This document shows, piece by piece, positions 1 through 8,514 of a stretch of 56,450 nt of DNA. How positions within the stretch are numbered: position 1 is the first letter of the stretch; each line of letters begins with the position of its first letter. The notes beneath the pieces are model-generated. The model was not told the origin of the DNA, did not search any database, and was given only the letters and a program-made list of their open reading frames with translations. Origin of the DNA: Pseudoduganella buxea. Its GTDB lineage: Bacteria; Pseudomonadota; Gammaproteobacteria; Burkholderiales; Burkholderiaceae_D. The position numbers and the translations under genes are program-made. Where the stretch lies: NCBI RefSeq assembly GCF_009720835.1, contig NZ_WNKZ01000034.1, positions 1-56,450 of the forward strand, in the 5' to 3' direction.

Positions 1-604
1 TGCCGCGCACCGTCAGGTGGGCGCTGCCATTGCCGCCGGCGCCGCCGCCGGCACCGCCGGCGCCGCCCCGTCCCTCGGTCGTGACCAGCAGGCCTGCGTA
101 CGGAGAAGTCGTGCCGACGTCGGTAATGGCGGTGCCGTTGCCGCCTGCGCCACCGAGGGCCAGCGGACCGCCCGTGCCGGCCGTGCCCGTGCTGCCGCCG
201 GCGCCGCCAAAGGCGCGCGTACCCACGACCATGGTTTCGAACCAGGCCGGATTGCCCGTGACACGCACGTTCACATCGGCACCGTTTCCGCCGGCCCCGG
301 CCGCGCCGCCCGGTGCACCGTTTCCACCCGCGCCACCGGTCCCGCCGAAGCCGCTCAGGTCGAAACTGCGGCCGTCCTCGGTGTTCTGGTGGGTGGCGTC
401 GCCGGCCAGCGTCAGGCCCGGAGCCGCGCCGCCGGCCGTGCCCGGTGCGCCCGGGGTGGTGCCATCGGTGCCCGGCGTGCCGGGGGCGCCGCGCACGGGC
501 TCGGCATAGGCCTGGCTGACGGCGACCGCCAGCAGGAGGGGAATCAGGCGCAAGCCGTTTTTCGGGTGCGCAGCGGGGGAGAGGCGCGGCAAGGAGATTG
601 GCAT
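1..604 (-). CDS. Secreted glycine-rich (collagen-like) protein, 3' end outside window
   Basis: This reading frame opens at the ATG at 604-602 and runs off the left edge without a stop, so only about 201 N-terminal residues are visible. The first ~34 residues form a signal peptide: a basic start, a hydrophobic core near LIPLLLAVAVSQ and a likely cut after AYA. The mature part begins with short GxP-type repeats (GAPGTPGTDG) and continues with glycine-rich stretches such as GGTGGAGGNG, separated by short non-glycine strands containing FETMVVGTRA and YAGLLVTTEG. Alternation of Gly-rich turns and short strands fits a surface or autotransporter passenger domain, but no C-terminal beta-barrel can be seen. 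A good sigma70-type promoter lies upstream. The proline-rich frame on the opposite strand is its shadow. The function is not recognisable. Confidence 0.7.
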   Translation of the reverse strand, partial: MPISLPRLSPAAHPKNGLRLIPLLLAVAVSQAYAEPVRGAPGTPGTDGTTPGAPGTAGGAAPGLTLAGDATHQNTEDGRSFDLSGFGGTGGAGGNGAPGGAAGAGGNGADVNVRVTGNPAWFETMVVGTRAFGGAGGSTGTAGTGGPLALGGAGGNGTAITDVGTTSPYAGLLVTTEGRGGAGGAGGGAGGNGSAHLTVRG

Positions 605-667
605 CTGGACGTATCCTGTAAGAGTATATGTGCCGGAAGGATCGCGCCGGCACTACGCAGCGGCACG

Positions 668-696
668 ATCATAGCTTGCCTTTATTGCATTGTCAT
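668..696 (-). promoter_or_regulatory. Probable sigma70 promoter of the glycine-rich protein gene
   Basis: Read on the minus strand, ATGACA (696-691) and TATGAT (673-668) are separated by 17 bases. Each matches five of six positions of the -35 and -10 consensus. The -10 box lies about 64 bases upstream of the ATG at 604. Confidence 0.6.
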
Positions 697-770
697 TCGT
701 ACAATTTAACTAGCGTGATGCTAGTGACCGGAGCGGCGCTGGCCGCCGCGAGGGAAGGGAGCTGAAGACG

Positions 771-792
771 CCATCCACCGGGCGGTGGATGG
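771..792 (-). terminator. Hairpin after the sulfurtransferase gene
   Basis: The arms ccatccaccg and cggtggatgg form a perfect 10-bp stem around a two-base centre (probably a four-base loop in RNA), 17 bases past the sulfurtransferase stop. The following minus-strand sequence has only a weak T run, so termination may be inefficient. Confidence 0.5.
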
Positions 793-808
793 TCCAACTT
801 GCCGGCGG

Positions 809-1660
809 CTATGCCCCGGTCGACACGGGGCGCGCCGGATCGGCGCACCACTCGGACCAGGAGCCCGGATACAGCGCGGCGCCCGGCAGGCCTGCCACTT
901 CCAGCGCCAGCAGGTTGTGGCAGGCCGTCACGCCCGAGCCGCACTGCATCACCGCTTGCGACGGCGACGCGAACAGGGGCGCGAAGTCCGCCTTCAGCTG
1001 CGCGGCCGGCTTGAAGCTGCCGTCGGCCTGCAGGTTGTCCTTGAAGAAGCGGTTCCTGGCGCCCGGAATATGGCCGCCGACGGGGTCGATGGTTTCGTTC
1101 TCGCCCCTGAACCGGTCATTGGCGCGTGCGTCGACGACAGTGAAGGCCTGCGTCGACAGGTTCGCCAGCACGTCGCCGCTCGACACGGTGCGGGTCAGGG
1201 CAGGGCGGTCGGTCAACGTGCCCTGCGCACGGGGCGTCGCTTGCGTCGGCAAAGCCAGCCCCTGCGCCTGCCAGGCCGGCAAGCCGCCATCGAGCACGGC
1301 GACGGCCTCGTGGCCCAGCCAGCGCAGCAGCCACCACAGCCGCGCGGCGAACATGCCGCCGTGGGCGTCGTAGGCCACGACCTGGCTGTCGTCATCGATG
1401 CCGAAACGGCGCAGGGTCTCGACCAGGGCGGCCCGTTCGGGCAGCGGGTGGCGGCCGCGGAAGGTGGCGCCCTGGCCTGTTTTCGGTCCGGACAGGTCGT
1501 CGTCGATGCTGGCGAACTGCGCGCCGGGAATGTGGCCGGCCGCGAAGGCGTCGCGCCCGGACGCGGGGTCCATCAGGTCATGGCGGCAGTCGATGACGAC
1601 CCAGCGCGGGTCGTCCACATGGGCCGCCAGGGTGGCGGCGTCGATCAGGGTCTGGTACAT
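809..1660 (-). CDS. sseA: 3-mercaptopyruvate-type sulfurtransferase
   Basis: This 283-residue protein has two tandem rhodanese domains. The N-terminal, inactive one spans roughly residues 5-130 (VVIDCRHDL, GHIPGAQFASID). The C-terminal, catalytic one spans about 150-283. The active-site loop is CGSGVTA with the catalytic cysteine at residue 240; CG-[SG]-GVT marks mercaptopyruvate sulfurtransferases, as opposed to the CRxGx[RT] loop of thiosulfate rhodaneses. The enzyme is expected to move sulfur from 3-mercaptopyruvate to a thiol or cyanide acceptor in the cytoplasm. The ATG at 1660 is preceded by AGGAGA. It lies 18 bases after the EamA transporter gene on the same strand, suggesting co-transcription, and a hairpin follows it. 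Confidence 0.9.
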   Translation of the reverse strand: MYQTLIDAATLAAHVDDPRWVVIDCRHDLMDPASGRDAFAAGHIPGAQFASIDDDLSGPKTGQGATFRGRHPLPERAALVETLRRFGIDDDSQVVAYDAHGGMFAARLWWLLRWLGHEAVAVLDGGLPAWQAQGLALPTQATPRAQGTLTDRPALTRTVSSGDVLANLSTQAFTVVDARANDRFRGENETIDPVGGHIPGARNRFFKDNLQADGSFKPAAQLKADFAPLFASPSQAVMQCGSGVTACHNLLALEVAGLPGAALYPGSWSEWCADPARPVSTGA

Positions 1661-1678
1661 GCGCTCTCCTTACATGTC

Positions 1679-2602
1679 TTACACTTCGCTGGCGATGGGA
1701 TCGGTGTCGGCAATGGCCTTGCCGCGTTCCGTGCTCTTCGTATTGTAGAACGTCGCGGCGATGCCGGAGGCGAGGATGATGCCGATGCCCAGCCAGCTGT
1801 GCCAGTCGAACACGTCGTTGAAGACGATCACGCCCCAGAAGCTGGAGAAGACGATGCCCGTGTACTGCAGGTTGGCCACCACCAGCGTCTTGCCGACGCG
1901 GTAGGCGCGCGTCATCGCCATCTGGGCCGCCGTGGCGCACAGGCCCATGCCCAGCAACAGCAGGAAGCCATGCATCGTGTTGAGCGAATGCCAGACCACG
2001 GGACCGCCGCCGGCCTGGGCCACGTGGCCGAACACGCCGGCCACCAGGTTGGTGGCGGCGAAGTAGAACACCACGCGGTATTCCGGCTCGCCCGCCAGGC
2101 CGAGCTTGCGCACCTGCAGGTAGGCCATGGCCGACAGCACGGAGGACACCAGCGCCACCAGCGCATCGAACAGCTGGTTCGCTTCGAACGCGGGGCGCAG
2201 CAGCAGCACGACGCCGACGAAGCTCATGCCGACGGCGATGATCAAGGGCCACTCGACCCGGTTCTTCGCATGCCACCAGCCGTGCGCGAACAGCCACACG
2301 GCGATCCAGATGGGCGCCATGTAGTTGAGGGTCATGGCGGTGGCCAGCGGCAGCTTGCCGATGGCGTAGAACCACAGCCACAGCGAGACCACGCCGATGA
2401 AGCCGCGCCACAGGTGGGCCATCGGCATGGTCGTCTTCAGGCTGCCGCCCTGGATGCGGATCATGATGAACAGGATCGTCATGCCCACGATACCCCGGTA
2501 CATCACCAGCTCGGAGGTGGTATAGGTTTCCGAAGCCAGCTTGACGCAGACCCCCATGATGGCGAACATGAAACTGGCGAACAGCATCCACAGCGATTGC
2601 AT
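1679..2602 (-). CDS. EamA/DMT-family transporter
   Basis: This 307-residue inner-membrane protein has about ten hydrophobic segments arranged as two EamA repeats, typical of the drug/metabolite transporter superfamily. Visible features include the N-terminal helix MQSLWMLFASFMFAIMG, the conserved MTLNYMAPIWIAVW segment at the end of the first repeat, and a C-terminal helix near GIGIILASGIAATF. The substrate cannot be read from sequence; family members move amino acids, nucleotides or other metabolites. The sulfurtransferase gene follows 18 bases downstream on the same strand, so a sulfur-containing metabolite is a possible but unproven cargo. A strong hairpin separates it from the upstream Rieske oxygenase gene, so its own promoter is expected. 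Confidence 0.85.
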   Translation of the reverse strand: MQSLWMLFASFMFAIMGVCVKLASETYTTSELVMYRGIVGMTILFIMIRIQGGSLKTTMPMAHLWRGFIGVVSLWLWFYAIGKLPLATAMTLNYMAPIWIAVWLFAHGWWHAKNRVEWPLIIAVGMSFVGVVLLLRPAFEANQLFDALVALVSSVLSAMAYLQVRKLGLAGEPEYRVVFYFAATNLVAGVFGHVAQAGGGPVVWHSLNTMHGFLLLLGMGLCATAAQMAMTRAYRVGKTLVVANLQYTGIVFSSFWGVIVFNDVFDWHSWLGIGIILASGIAATFYNTKSTERGKAIADTDPIASEV

Positions 2603-2621
2603 TGACGATCCTTGAAATGAA

Positions 2622-2656
2622 CAAGGGGACAGCTCGTATCCGATGCTGTCCCCTTG
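2622..2656 (-). terminator. 12-bp hairpin between the Rieske oxygenase and EamA genes
   Basis: The perfect 12-bp arms caaggggacagc and gctgtccccttg enclose an 11-base loop. On the minus strand the stem is followed by TTCATTT. It starts 13 bases past the Rieske gene stop, as expected for an intrinsic terminator. The GGGGACAG core is shared with the palindrome at 36631-36660. Confidence 0.6.
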
Positions 2657-2669
2657 CTTGTATTACTGT

Positions 2670-3800
2670 TTATGGCTTGACACTGGTGAGATTGGCGTTG
2701 CCCGGCTCGATCCTGCTGCGGTACCACTCATGGAAGTGCTGCATGCCGTCTTCCATCGGCGACTGGTAAGGGCCGGCATCGGTCTGGCCTCGTTCCATCA
2801 GCGCGCGGCGTCCCGCATCCATGCGCAGGGCGATCTCGTCGTCCTCGACGCAGGTTTCCATGTAGGCGGCCCGCTCGGCGTCGACGAACTCGCGCTCGAA
2901 CAGCACGATCTCCTCGGGGTAGTAGAACTCCACCACGTTCTTCGTGCGGTTCGGGCCTTCCGGCCACAGGGTCGACACCACCAGCACGTGCGGGTACCAC
3001 TCCACCATGATGTTCGGGTAGAGCGTCAGCCAGATCGCGCCGTACGGCGGTGCCTCGCCGTTGCGGAACTTGAGCACCTGTTCCTGCCAGCGCTGGTAGG
3101 CCGGCGAGCCGGATTTCTTCAGGCCCCGGTTCACGCCCACCGTCTGCAAGCTGTAGTCCGCGCCGAATTCCCAGCGCAGGTCGTCGCACGTGACGAAGGC
3201 GCCCAGGCCCGGATGGAAGGGCTCGACGTGATAGTCCTCCAGGTAGACTTCGATGAAGGTCTTCCAGTTGTAGTCGCAGTGGTGCACCTCGACGTGATCG
3301 AGCATGTAGCCGGTGAAGTCCAGGTCCTTCGTGACGGACAGGTTCTTCAGCTTGTCCATCACGCTGTAGCCGTTCTGCTCGAACAGCAGGCCGTTCCAGC
3401 TTTGCAGCGTCGTCTTCGGCAGGTTCAGGCACGGCGTCTCGGGGAAGTGCGGCGCGCCGATCAGCTCCCCCTTCAGGTCGTAGGTCCAGCGGTGCAGCGG
3501 GCAGACGATATTGTCCGCATTGCCACGGCCATTGAACATCAGCGCCTGGCGGTGGCGGCAGACGTTGGACAGCACTTCGATGCCATTGGCATTTCGGACC
3601 AGCATGCGCCCCTCGTTTTCCGAAGCGAGGGTCGTAAAGTCGCCGAGGTTCGGCACCATCAGTTCATGGCCCACATAGCGTGGGCCGTTCTGAAACAATT
3701 GCTGCATTTCCCGCTGCAGGAGCGTTTCGTCAAAGTAGACGTGGACCGGAAGTTGCGCGTTCGAACGCGCCAGCCTGGAATGGGTACCCAGATCGGACAT
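2670..3800 (-). CDS. Rieske aromatic-ring-hydroxylating oxygenase, alpha subunit
   Basis: This 376-residue protein has the two-part layout of ring-hydroxylating oxygenase alpha subunits. The Rieske [2Fe-2S] ligands are C81 and H83 (CRHR) and C100 and H103 (CPLH). The mononuclear iron site is in EDYHVEPFHPG, with D189, H191 and H196. The family activates O2 to oxidise aromatic rings or N-methyl groups, fed by a separate reductase. No reductase, ferredoxin or beta subunit is encoded nearby, so electrons must come from elsewhere and the substrate is unknown. The ATG at 3800 follows the G-rich AAGGGGGGTTGGG. The gene stands alone, with a hairpin terminator behind it and a 320-base spacer in front. 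Confidence 0.88.
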   Translation of the reverse strand: MSDLGTHSRLARSNAQLPVHVYFDETLLQREMQQLFQNGPRYVGHELMVPNLGDFTTLASENEGRMLVRNANGIEVLSNVCRHRQALMFNGRGNADNIVCPLHRWTYDLKGELIGAPHFPETPCLNLPKTTLQSWNGLLFEQNGYSVMDKLKNLSVTKDLDFTGYMLDHVEVHHCDYNWKTFIEVYLEDYHVEPFHPGLGAFVTCDDLRWEFGADYSLQTVGVNRGLKKSGSPAYQRWQEQVLKFRNGEAPPYGAIWLTLYPNIMVEWYPHVLVVSTLWPEGPNRTKNVVEFYYPEEIVLFEREFVDAERAAYMETCVEDDEIALRMDAGRRALMERGQTDAGPYQSPMEDGMQHFHEWYRSRIEPGNANLTSVKP

Positions 3801-4120
3801 CCCAACCCCCCTTAATTAAAGTGCTGCAAACCAAGAAGAGACAGAATCCGCAAAGACCTGAATTCAGAGTATAAAAACGGTATTTCGGACAGAACCGGAG
3901 ATTATAGCGCGGATGACGTAACTCTGCCGACAATTCTTCGCCCGAATCGCCATTGTGCCCCGTTCTCCACAGGGGGTGCGCCTGCTCCCTTGGGACTGGA
4001 TAAAATAGCAACGGCGTTCCGCGCACGGCCGGTCTTTTTCGACCGGTTGGGAGAGTTTGTTCTAAAATAACGGGCTACACTGAGCGATTCGCTCGATACG
4101 AATCGAATTTATAAGTTTTT
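3801..4120. other. Intergenic spacer between divergent Rieske and xseB genes
   Basis: No gene is visible in these 320 bases. They are more AT-rich than the flanks and must hold two divergent promoters. TATACT-like and TAAAAT-like boxes occur, but none has a convincing -35 partner. Two inverted repeats are present near the xseB side: ccggtc/gaccgg around 4030-4047, and cgattcg/cgaatcg around 4084-4104. Either could be an operator. Confidence 0.4.
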
Positions 4121-4384
4121 ATGGTCAAGAAAATGAACGTCGACAACGGCGACAGCCCGGCCCGCCCGGCCAGCTTCGAGGAAGCGATGGCCGAACTGGC
4201 CCAGCTGGTCACGCAGATGGAATCGGGCCAGCTGCCGCTGGAAGCCTCGGTCGCCGCGTATGCGCGCGGCTCGGAACTGGTGAAGTATTGCGCCGGCCAG
4301 CTCGACAAGGTGGAATCGCAGGTGAAGATCCTCGAAGGCGACATGCTCAAGCCCTTCGCCGACGGCGACGAGGCGGGCCAATGA
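4121..4384 (+). CDS. xseB: Exodeoxyribonuclease VII small subunit
   Basis: This 87-residue protein matches the exonuclease VII small subunit in length and sequence: [33 protein letters not shown] followed by a second helix with [11 protein letters not shown], together a two-helix coiled coil. It assembles with XseA, which is not in this window, into an enzyme that degrades single-stranded DNA from both ends. The start at 4121 gives the usual short leader before SFEEAM. Its stop overlaps the ispA start in an ATGA arrangement, so the two are translationally coupled; the xseB-ispA-dxs order is common in proteobacteria. Confidence 0.95.
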   Translation: MVKKMNVDNGDSPARPASFEEAMAELAQLVTQMESGQLPLEASVAAYARGSELVKYCAGQLDKVESQVKILEGDMLKPFADGDEAGQ

Positions 4385-5277
4385 ACGGCGCCTTCCAGGA
4401 CTGGATGAAGAGCATCCAGGCCGGCATGGAGACCGATATGTCGGCCTACATGCCCGCCGCCGGCGTGGTGCCCGCCAAGCTGCACGAAGCGATGCGCTAT
4501 GCACTGCTCGGTGGCGGCAAGCGCGTGCGCCCGCTGCTGGTGCACGCGGCTGGCGCCTTGACCGGTGCCGATGCGGGCGTGCTGTCGCGCGCCGCCGCCG
4601 CCGTCGAAATGATCCACGCCTATTCGCTGGTGCACGACGACATGCCGTGCATGGACGACGACGACCTGCGCCGGGGCAAGCCGACCGTGCACGTGGCCTA
4701 TGATGAAGCGACGGCCCTGCTGGTGGGCGACGCGCTGCAGGCGCAGGCCTTCGACGTGCTGTCCGGCGCCGACACGGCGGCCGTGCCGCCGGCGCGGCTG
4801 GTGGCGATGCTCCGCCTGCTGGCGCAGGCCGCGGGGTCGGGCGGCATGTGCGGCGGCCAGGCTATCGACCTCGACAGCGTCGGCCTGGCCCTGACGCAGC
4901 AGCAGCTCGAACGCATGCACCAGCTGAAGACGGGCGCGCTGCTGCGCGCTTCGGTGGTGCTGGGCGCGCTGGCCGGCAAGGACCTGAGCGGGGAAGAACT
5001 GCATGCCCTGCACGACTACAGCCGCGCCATCGGCCTGGCTTTCCAGGTGGTCGACGACGTGCTCGACGCCACCGCCGATTCGGCCACCCTGGGCAAGACG
5101 GCGGGCAAGGATGCGGCTGACAACAAACCCACCTATGTCTCGATCCTCGGCCTGGAACCATCGATCGCCCTGGCGGAACAACTGCGGCAGGAGGCCCATG
5201 CGGCCCTCGCCCCATTCGGAGACAACGCTCTGCGTTTACGCGAACTCGCGGACCTGATCGTGCAGCGGAAGGCATAA
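4381..5277 (+). CDS. ispA: (2E,6E)-farnesyl diphosphate synthase
   Basis: This 298-residue trans-prenyltransferase condenses dimethylallyl and geranyl diphosphate with isopentenyl diphosphate to make farnesyl diphosphate. The first aspartate-rich motif is DDMPCMDD (D86, D87, D92) and the second is DDVLD (D225, D226, D229). The basic GGGKRVRP motif that binds the diphosphate is at about 44-51. The chosen ATG at 4381 overlaps the xseB stop and gives the standard N-terminus; the frame is open further upstream but that part overlaps xseB. The product feeds quinone, undecaprenyl and heme O synthesis. The dxs start codon follows its stop with no gap. Confidence 0.96.
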   Translation: MNGAFQDWMKSIQAGMETDMSAYMPAAGVVPAKLHEAMRYALLGGGKRVRPLLVHAAGALTGADAGVLSRAAAAVEMIHAYSLVHDDMPCMDDDDLRRGKPTVHVAYDEATALLVGDALQAQAFDVLSGADTAAVPPARLVAMLRLLAQAAGSGGMCGGQAIDLDSVGLALTQQQLERMHQLKTGALLRASVVLGALAGKDLSGEELHALHDYSRAIGLAFQVVDDVLDATADSATLGKTAGKDAADNKPTYVSILGLEPSIALAEQLRQEAHAALAPFGDNALRLRELADLIVQRKA

Positions 5278-7146
5278 ATGAACCTGCTTGAAAACATCAA
5301 TCACCCGGCCGACCTGCGCAAGCTGCCGCGCACCCAGCTCAAACCCCTGGCCGACGAACTGCGCGGCTTCCTGCTGGACGCCGTGTCGAAAACGGGCGGC
5401 CACCTGTCGTCCAACCTGGGCACGGTCGAACTGACGGTGGCCCTGCACTACGTGTTCAACACGCCGCAGGACCGCATCGTGTGGGACGTGGGCCACCAGA
5501 CCTACTCGCACAAGATCCTGACGGGCCGGCGCGAACAGTTCCACACGCTGCGCCAGCTGGACGGCATTTCCGGCTTCCCCCGTCGCGTCGAAAGCGAATA
5601 CGACACCTTCGGCACGGCCCACTCGTCGACGTCGATCTCGGCCGCGCTGGGCATGGCGCAGGCGGCCAAGATCAAGGGCGAGCACCGCCACGCCATCGCC
5701 GTCATCGGCGACGGCTCCATGACGGCCGGCATGGCCTTCGAGGCGCTGAACAACGCCGGCGTGCAGGAAGACGTCAACCTGCTCGTCATCCTGAACGACA
5801 ACGACATGTCGATCTCACCGCCGGTGGGCGCGCTGAACCGCTACCTGGCGCGCCTGATGTCCGGCCAGTTCTACGCCGCCGCGAAAAACGTCGGCAAGTC
5901 CGTGCTGCCCGGCCCCGTGCTGGAACTGGCGAAGAAGCTGGAAGAACATGCCAAGGGCATGGTGGTGCCGGCCACGATGTTCGAGGAGTTCGGCTTCAAC
6001 TACATCGGCCCCATCGACGGCCACGACCTCGATTCGCTGATTCCCACCTTGCAGAACATCCGCAACCTGAAGGGACCGCAGTTCCTGCACGTGGTGACGA
6101 AAAAAGGCCAGGGCTACAAGCTGGCCGAGGCCGAGCCGGTGCTGTACCACGGCACCGGCAAGTTCAATCCGGCCGAAGGCATCAAGCCGGCGCCGCCGTC
6201 GAAGATGACGTACACGGAAGTATTCGGCAACTGGCTGTGCGACATGGCCGCGTTTGACAAGCGCCTGGTCGGCATCACGCCGGCCATGCGCGAAGGCTCC
6301 GGCATGGTGCGCTTCCACGCCGAATACCCGGACCGCTACTTCGATGTCGGCATCGCCGAACAGCACTCGGTGACCTTCGGCGCCGGCCTGGCCTGCGAAG
6401 GCATGAAGCCCGTCGTGGCGATCTATTCGACCTTCCTGCAACGCGCCTACGACCAGCTGATCCACGACGTCGCGCTGCAGAACCTGGACGTGACGTTCGC
6501 GCTGGACCGGGCCGGCCTGGTCGGCGCCGATGGCGCCACCCACGCCGGCAACTACGATCTGGCCTTCCTGCGCTGCATTCCGAACATGGTCGTCATGGCC
6601 GCGTCGGACGAGAACGAATGCCGCCAGATGCTGACGACGGCGTATCACTACCCCGGCCCGGCCGCCGTGCGCTACCCGCGCGGCGCCGGCGTCGGCACTG
6701 CCATCGTGCAGGAACTGACCAGCATCGACCTGGGCAAGGGCGTTATCCGCCGCCAGGGCGAGCGCGTGGCCATCCTGGCTTTCGGCTCGATGGTGGCCCC
6801 AAGCCTGGCCGCGGGCGAACAGCTCAACGCCACGGTGGCCAATATGCGCTTCGTCAAGCCGCTGGACGTGGAACTGGTCAAGCAACTGGCCGCCGACCAC
6901 GACTTCCTGGTCACGGTGGAAGAGGGCTGCGTGATGGGCGGCGCCGGCGCGGCCGTGGCCGAAGCGCTGGCCGAAGCGGGCATCGTCAAGCCGCTGCAGA
7001 TCATCGGCCTGCCGGACAAATTCATCGACCACGGCGACCCGGCCAAGCTGCTGGCCAGCGTGGGCCTGGATGCCAACGGTATCGCCGCTTCGATCAAGGC
7101 GCGCTTCCTGAGCGGCGAGCCGCGGCTGGTGGTCAACAACGGCTGA
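5278..7146 (+). CDS. dxs: 1-deoxy-D-xylulose-5-phosphate synthase
   Basis: This 622-residue thiamine-diphosphate enzyme carries out the first step of the MEP isoprenoid pathway, joining pyruvate and glyceraldehyde 3-phosphate. Visible hallmarks are [19 protein letters not shown] near the N-terminus, VWDVGHQTY, the ThDP-binding [15 protein letters not shown], and [17 protein letters not shown] in the pyrimidine-binding domain. A C-terminal transketolase domain ends near DKFIDHGDP. Length and motif order are normal for Dxs. It begins directly after the ispA stop and closes the xseB-ispA-dxs operon, followed by a strong terminator. Confidence 0.97.
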   Translation: MNLLENINHPADLRKLPRTQLKPLADELRGFLLDAVSKTGGHLSSNLGTVELTVALHYVFNTPQDRIVWDVGHQTYSHKILTGRREQFHTLRQLDGISGFPRRVESEYDTFGTAHSSTSISAALGMAQAAKIKGEHRHAIAVIGDGSMTAGMAFEALNNAGVQEDVNLLVILNDNDMSISPPVGALNRYLARLMSGQFYAAAKNVGKSVLPGPVLELAKKLEEHAKGMVVPATMFEEFGFNYIGPIDGHDLDSLIPTLQNIRNLKGPQFLHVVTKKGQGYKLAEAEPVLYHGTGKFNPAEGIKPAPPSKMTYTEVFGNWLCDMAAFDKRLVGITPAMREGSGMVRFHAEYPDRYFDVGIAEQHSVTFGAGLACEGMKPVVAIYSTFLQRAYDQLIHDVALQNLDVTFALDRAGLVGADGATHAGNYDLAFLRCIPNMVVMAASDENECRQMLTTAYHYPGPAAVRYPRGAGVGTAIVQELTSIDLGKGVIRRQGERVAILAFGSMVAPSLAAGEQLNATVANMRFVKPLDVELVKQLAADHDFLVTVEEGCVMGGAGAAVAEALAEAGIVKPLQIIGLPDKFIDHGDPAKLLASVGLDANGIAASIKARFLSGEPRLVVNNG

Positions 7147-7153
7147 TGCGGTA

Positions 7154-7200
7154 TCGGCCCGAAGAAAAGCGGCGCTTGCGCCGCTTTTTTTTCGGGCCGA
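7154..7200 (+). terminator. Strong nested hairpin terminator after dxs
   Basis: The inner stem aaaagcggcgc/gcgccgctttt is followed by a run of eight T. An outer pair, tcggcccgaa/ttcgggccga, extends the structure to 47 bases. The symmetry and the convergent SGNH hydrolase gene ending at 7210 suggest that it serves both strands. Confidence 0.85.
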
Positions 7201-7209
7201 TTCCCTCGC

Positions 7210-8412
7210 TCAGCGCGCCAGCGCCTTCGCCGCCGTTTCGGCCATTGCCGCGTAGCCCGCATCGCCCGGATGCAGGTGGTCGCCCGAATCGTAGCGGGGC
7301 AGCAGGCGCGCCGGGTCGCGCGGGTCGCGCAGCGCGACGTCGAAGTCGGCCACCGCGTCGAACTCGCCGCCTTCGCGGATCCACCGGTTGACCTGCTGGC
7401 GTACCGCTTCCTTGGCGGGCTTGTAGTAGCCATGAAATGGCGTATCGGCCAGGGCGCCCCGGAACGGCAGCAAGGTGGCGCCGATGATCCGCACCTTGCG
7501 GGCCCGCGCCGCGGCGATCAAAGCGCGGTAGCCGTCGATCATGCGCTGTGCCGTCATCGCCGCATCGTGCGGCGCGAAAGCGCTGCCGGGCCAGCCGATA
7601 TCGTTGATGCCGATGGCGACAACGACGGCCGTCACGCCCGGCTGGTCCAGCACGTCGTGTTCGAAGCGTGCGAGTGCCTTGTCGCCCATTTTCGCCGACA
7701 GCAGCCGCGCGCCCGAGATGCCGGCATTGGCCACCGCCACGCCGTCGCCCGCCAGCCGTTCGGCCAGCCGGTCGGGCCAGCGCCGGTCGCGCTCCGGCGT
7801 CGAGCCGTTGCCGTCCGTGATGGAGTCGCCGAAGGCCACCACGGTGCCACGGCCGCCGTCGACATGGACGGCACTGACGAAAGCGCGGCCCGTCAAGGCC
7901 CTGGCACCGGCCAGGCTGGCGGCGGCCGTGGCGTTGCCGGCGGCGATGCGGCCGGTCTGCTGGGCGCCCCAATGAAAGGTCGTCAGCGGGGCCCGACCGG
8001 GGTACCAGGCCGAGACCATCAGCCGCTCCAGTGGCGAGGTGGCGAAGTCCAGCGGGTCGGTGACGGCGTCCTGGCCGGGCGGGATCGTCACGCCGGCCTG
8101 GCCGGCAAAGGTCAGGGGCCGGCTGCCGGCCGGGTCGGCCTGACGCGCCACGCGCAGGGCACCCACCCGCAGCGGCGCGCTGCCGTAGCGGTTCGACAGC
8201 ACGATGCGCAGCCGCGCGCCCCCTGTCGACAGGCGCAGGGTTTCGCGCACGGTCTGGCCGTCGACGGCGGCGGGTACGTTGGTGGGCAGCGCGAACGGGG
8301 CGTGCCATGAGGGCTGCGGCGCAGCCAGCCAGCTGGCTTGCCAGGCCGGCGCCGCCGTCGCGGTAGTGAATAGAAGCGCGACAAGCGCGGTGGCGAAATG
8401 GCGGATGAACAT
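7210..8412 (-). CDS. Secreted SGNH/GDSL-family hydrolase
   Basis: This 400-residue protein starts with a clear signal peptide (MFIRHFATALVALLFTTATAAPA). An N-terminal accessory beta domain of about 170 residues precedes the SGNH hydrolase fold. Block I is VVAFGDSITDGNG with the nucleophilic serine, the block with glycine is NAGISGARL, the asparagine block is VAIGINDIGWPGS, and the catalytic Asp-His pair sits in SGDHLHPGD near the C-terminus. Relatives are periplasmic or secreted esterases acting on acetylated sugars or lipids; the substrate here is unknown. The ATG at 8412 has a strong AGGAGG site. It is transcribed divergently from a LysR regulator, a usual layout for a regulated gene. Confidence 0.88.
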   Translation of the reverse strand: MFIRHFATALVALLFTTATAAPAWQASWLAAPQPSWHAPFALPTNVPAAVDGQTVRETLRLSTGGARLRIVLSNRYGSAPLRVGALRVARQADPAGSRPLTFAGQAGVTIPPGQDAVTDPLDFATSPLERLMVSAWYPGRAPLTTFHWGAQQTGRIAAGNATAAASLAGARALTGRAFVSAVHVDGGRGTVVAFGDSITDGNGSTPERDRRWPDRLAERLAGDGVAVANAGISGARLLSAKMGDKALARFEHDVLDQPGVTAVVVAIGINDIGWPGSAFAPHDAAMTAQRMIDGYRALIAAARARKVRIIGATLLPFRGALADTPFHGYYKPAKEAVRQQVNRWIREGGEFDAVADFDVALRDPRDPARLLPRYDSGDHLHPGDAGYAAMAETAAKALAR

Positions 8413-8514
8413 CGTGACCTCCTGATGAGTGATGCATTCATGGTCCGTCATTCCTGTTTGACGCGGTAGTGGCCGGATGCGACTATGCCTCATTCGAAAA
8501 TGGAATGGGCACCG

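Noticed and set aside
30..509. Proline-rich frame on the plus strand
   Set aside because: It is the antisense of the Gly-rich secreted protein (GGC/GCC codons read backwards), and the minus-strand frame has a signal peptide and promoter.
785..2605. 606-codon open frame on the plus strand
   Set aside because: It is antisense to the sulfurtransferase and EamA genes, spans two genes, and has no domain; long open frames are expected opposite GC-rich genes.
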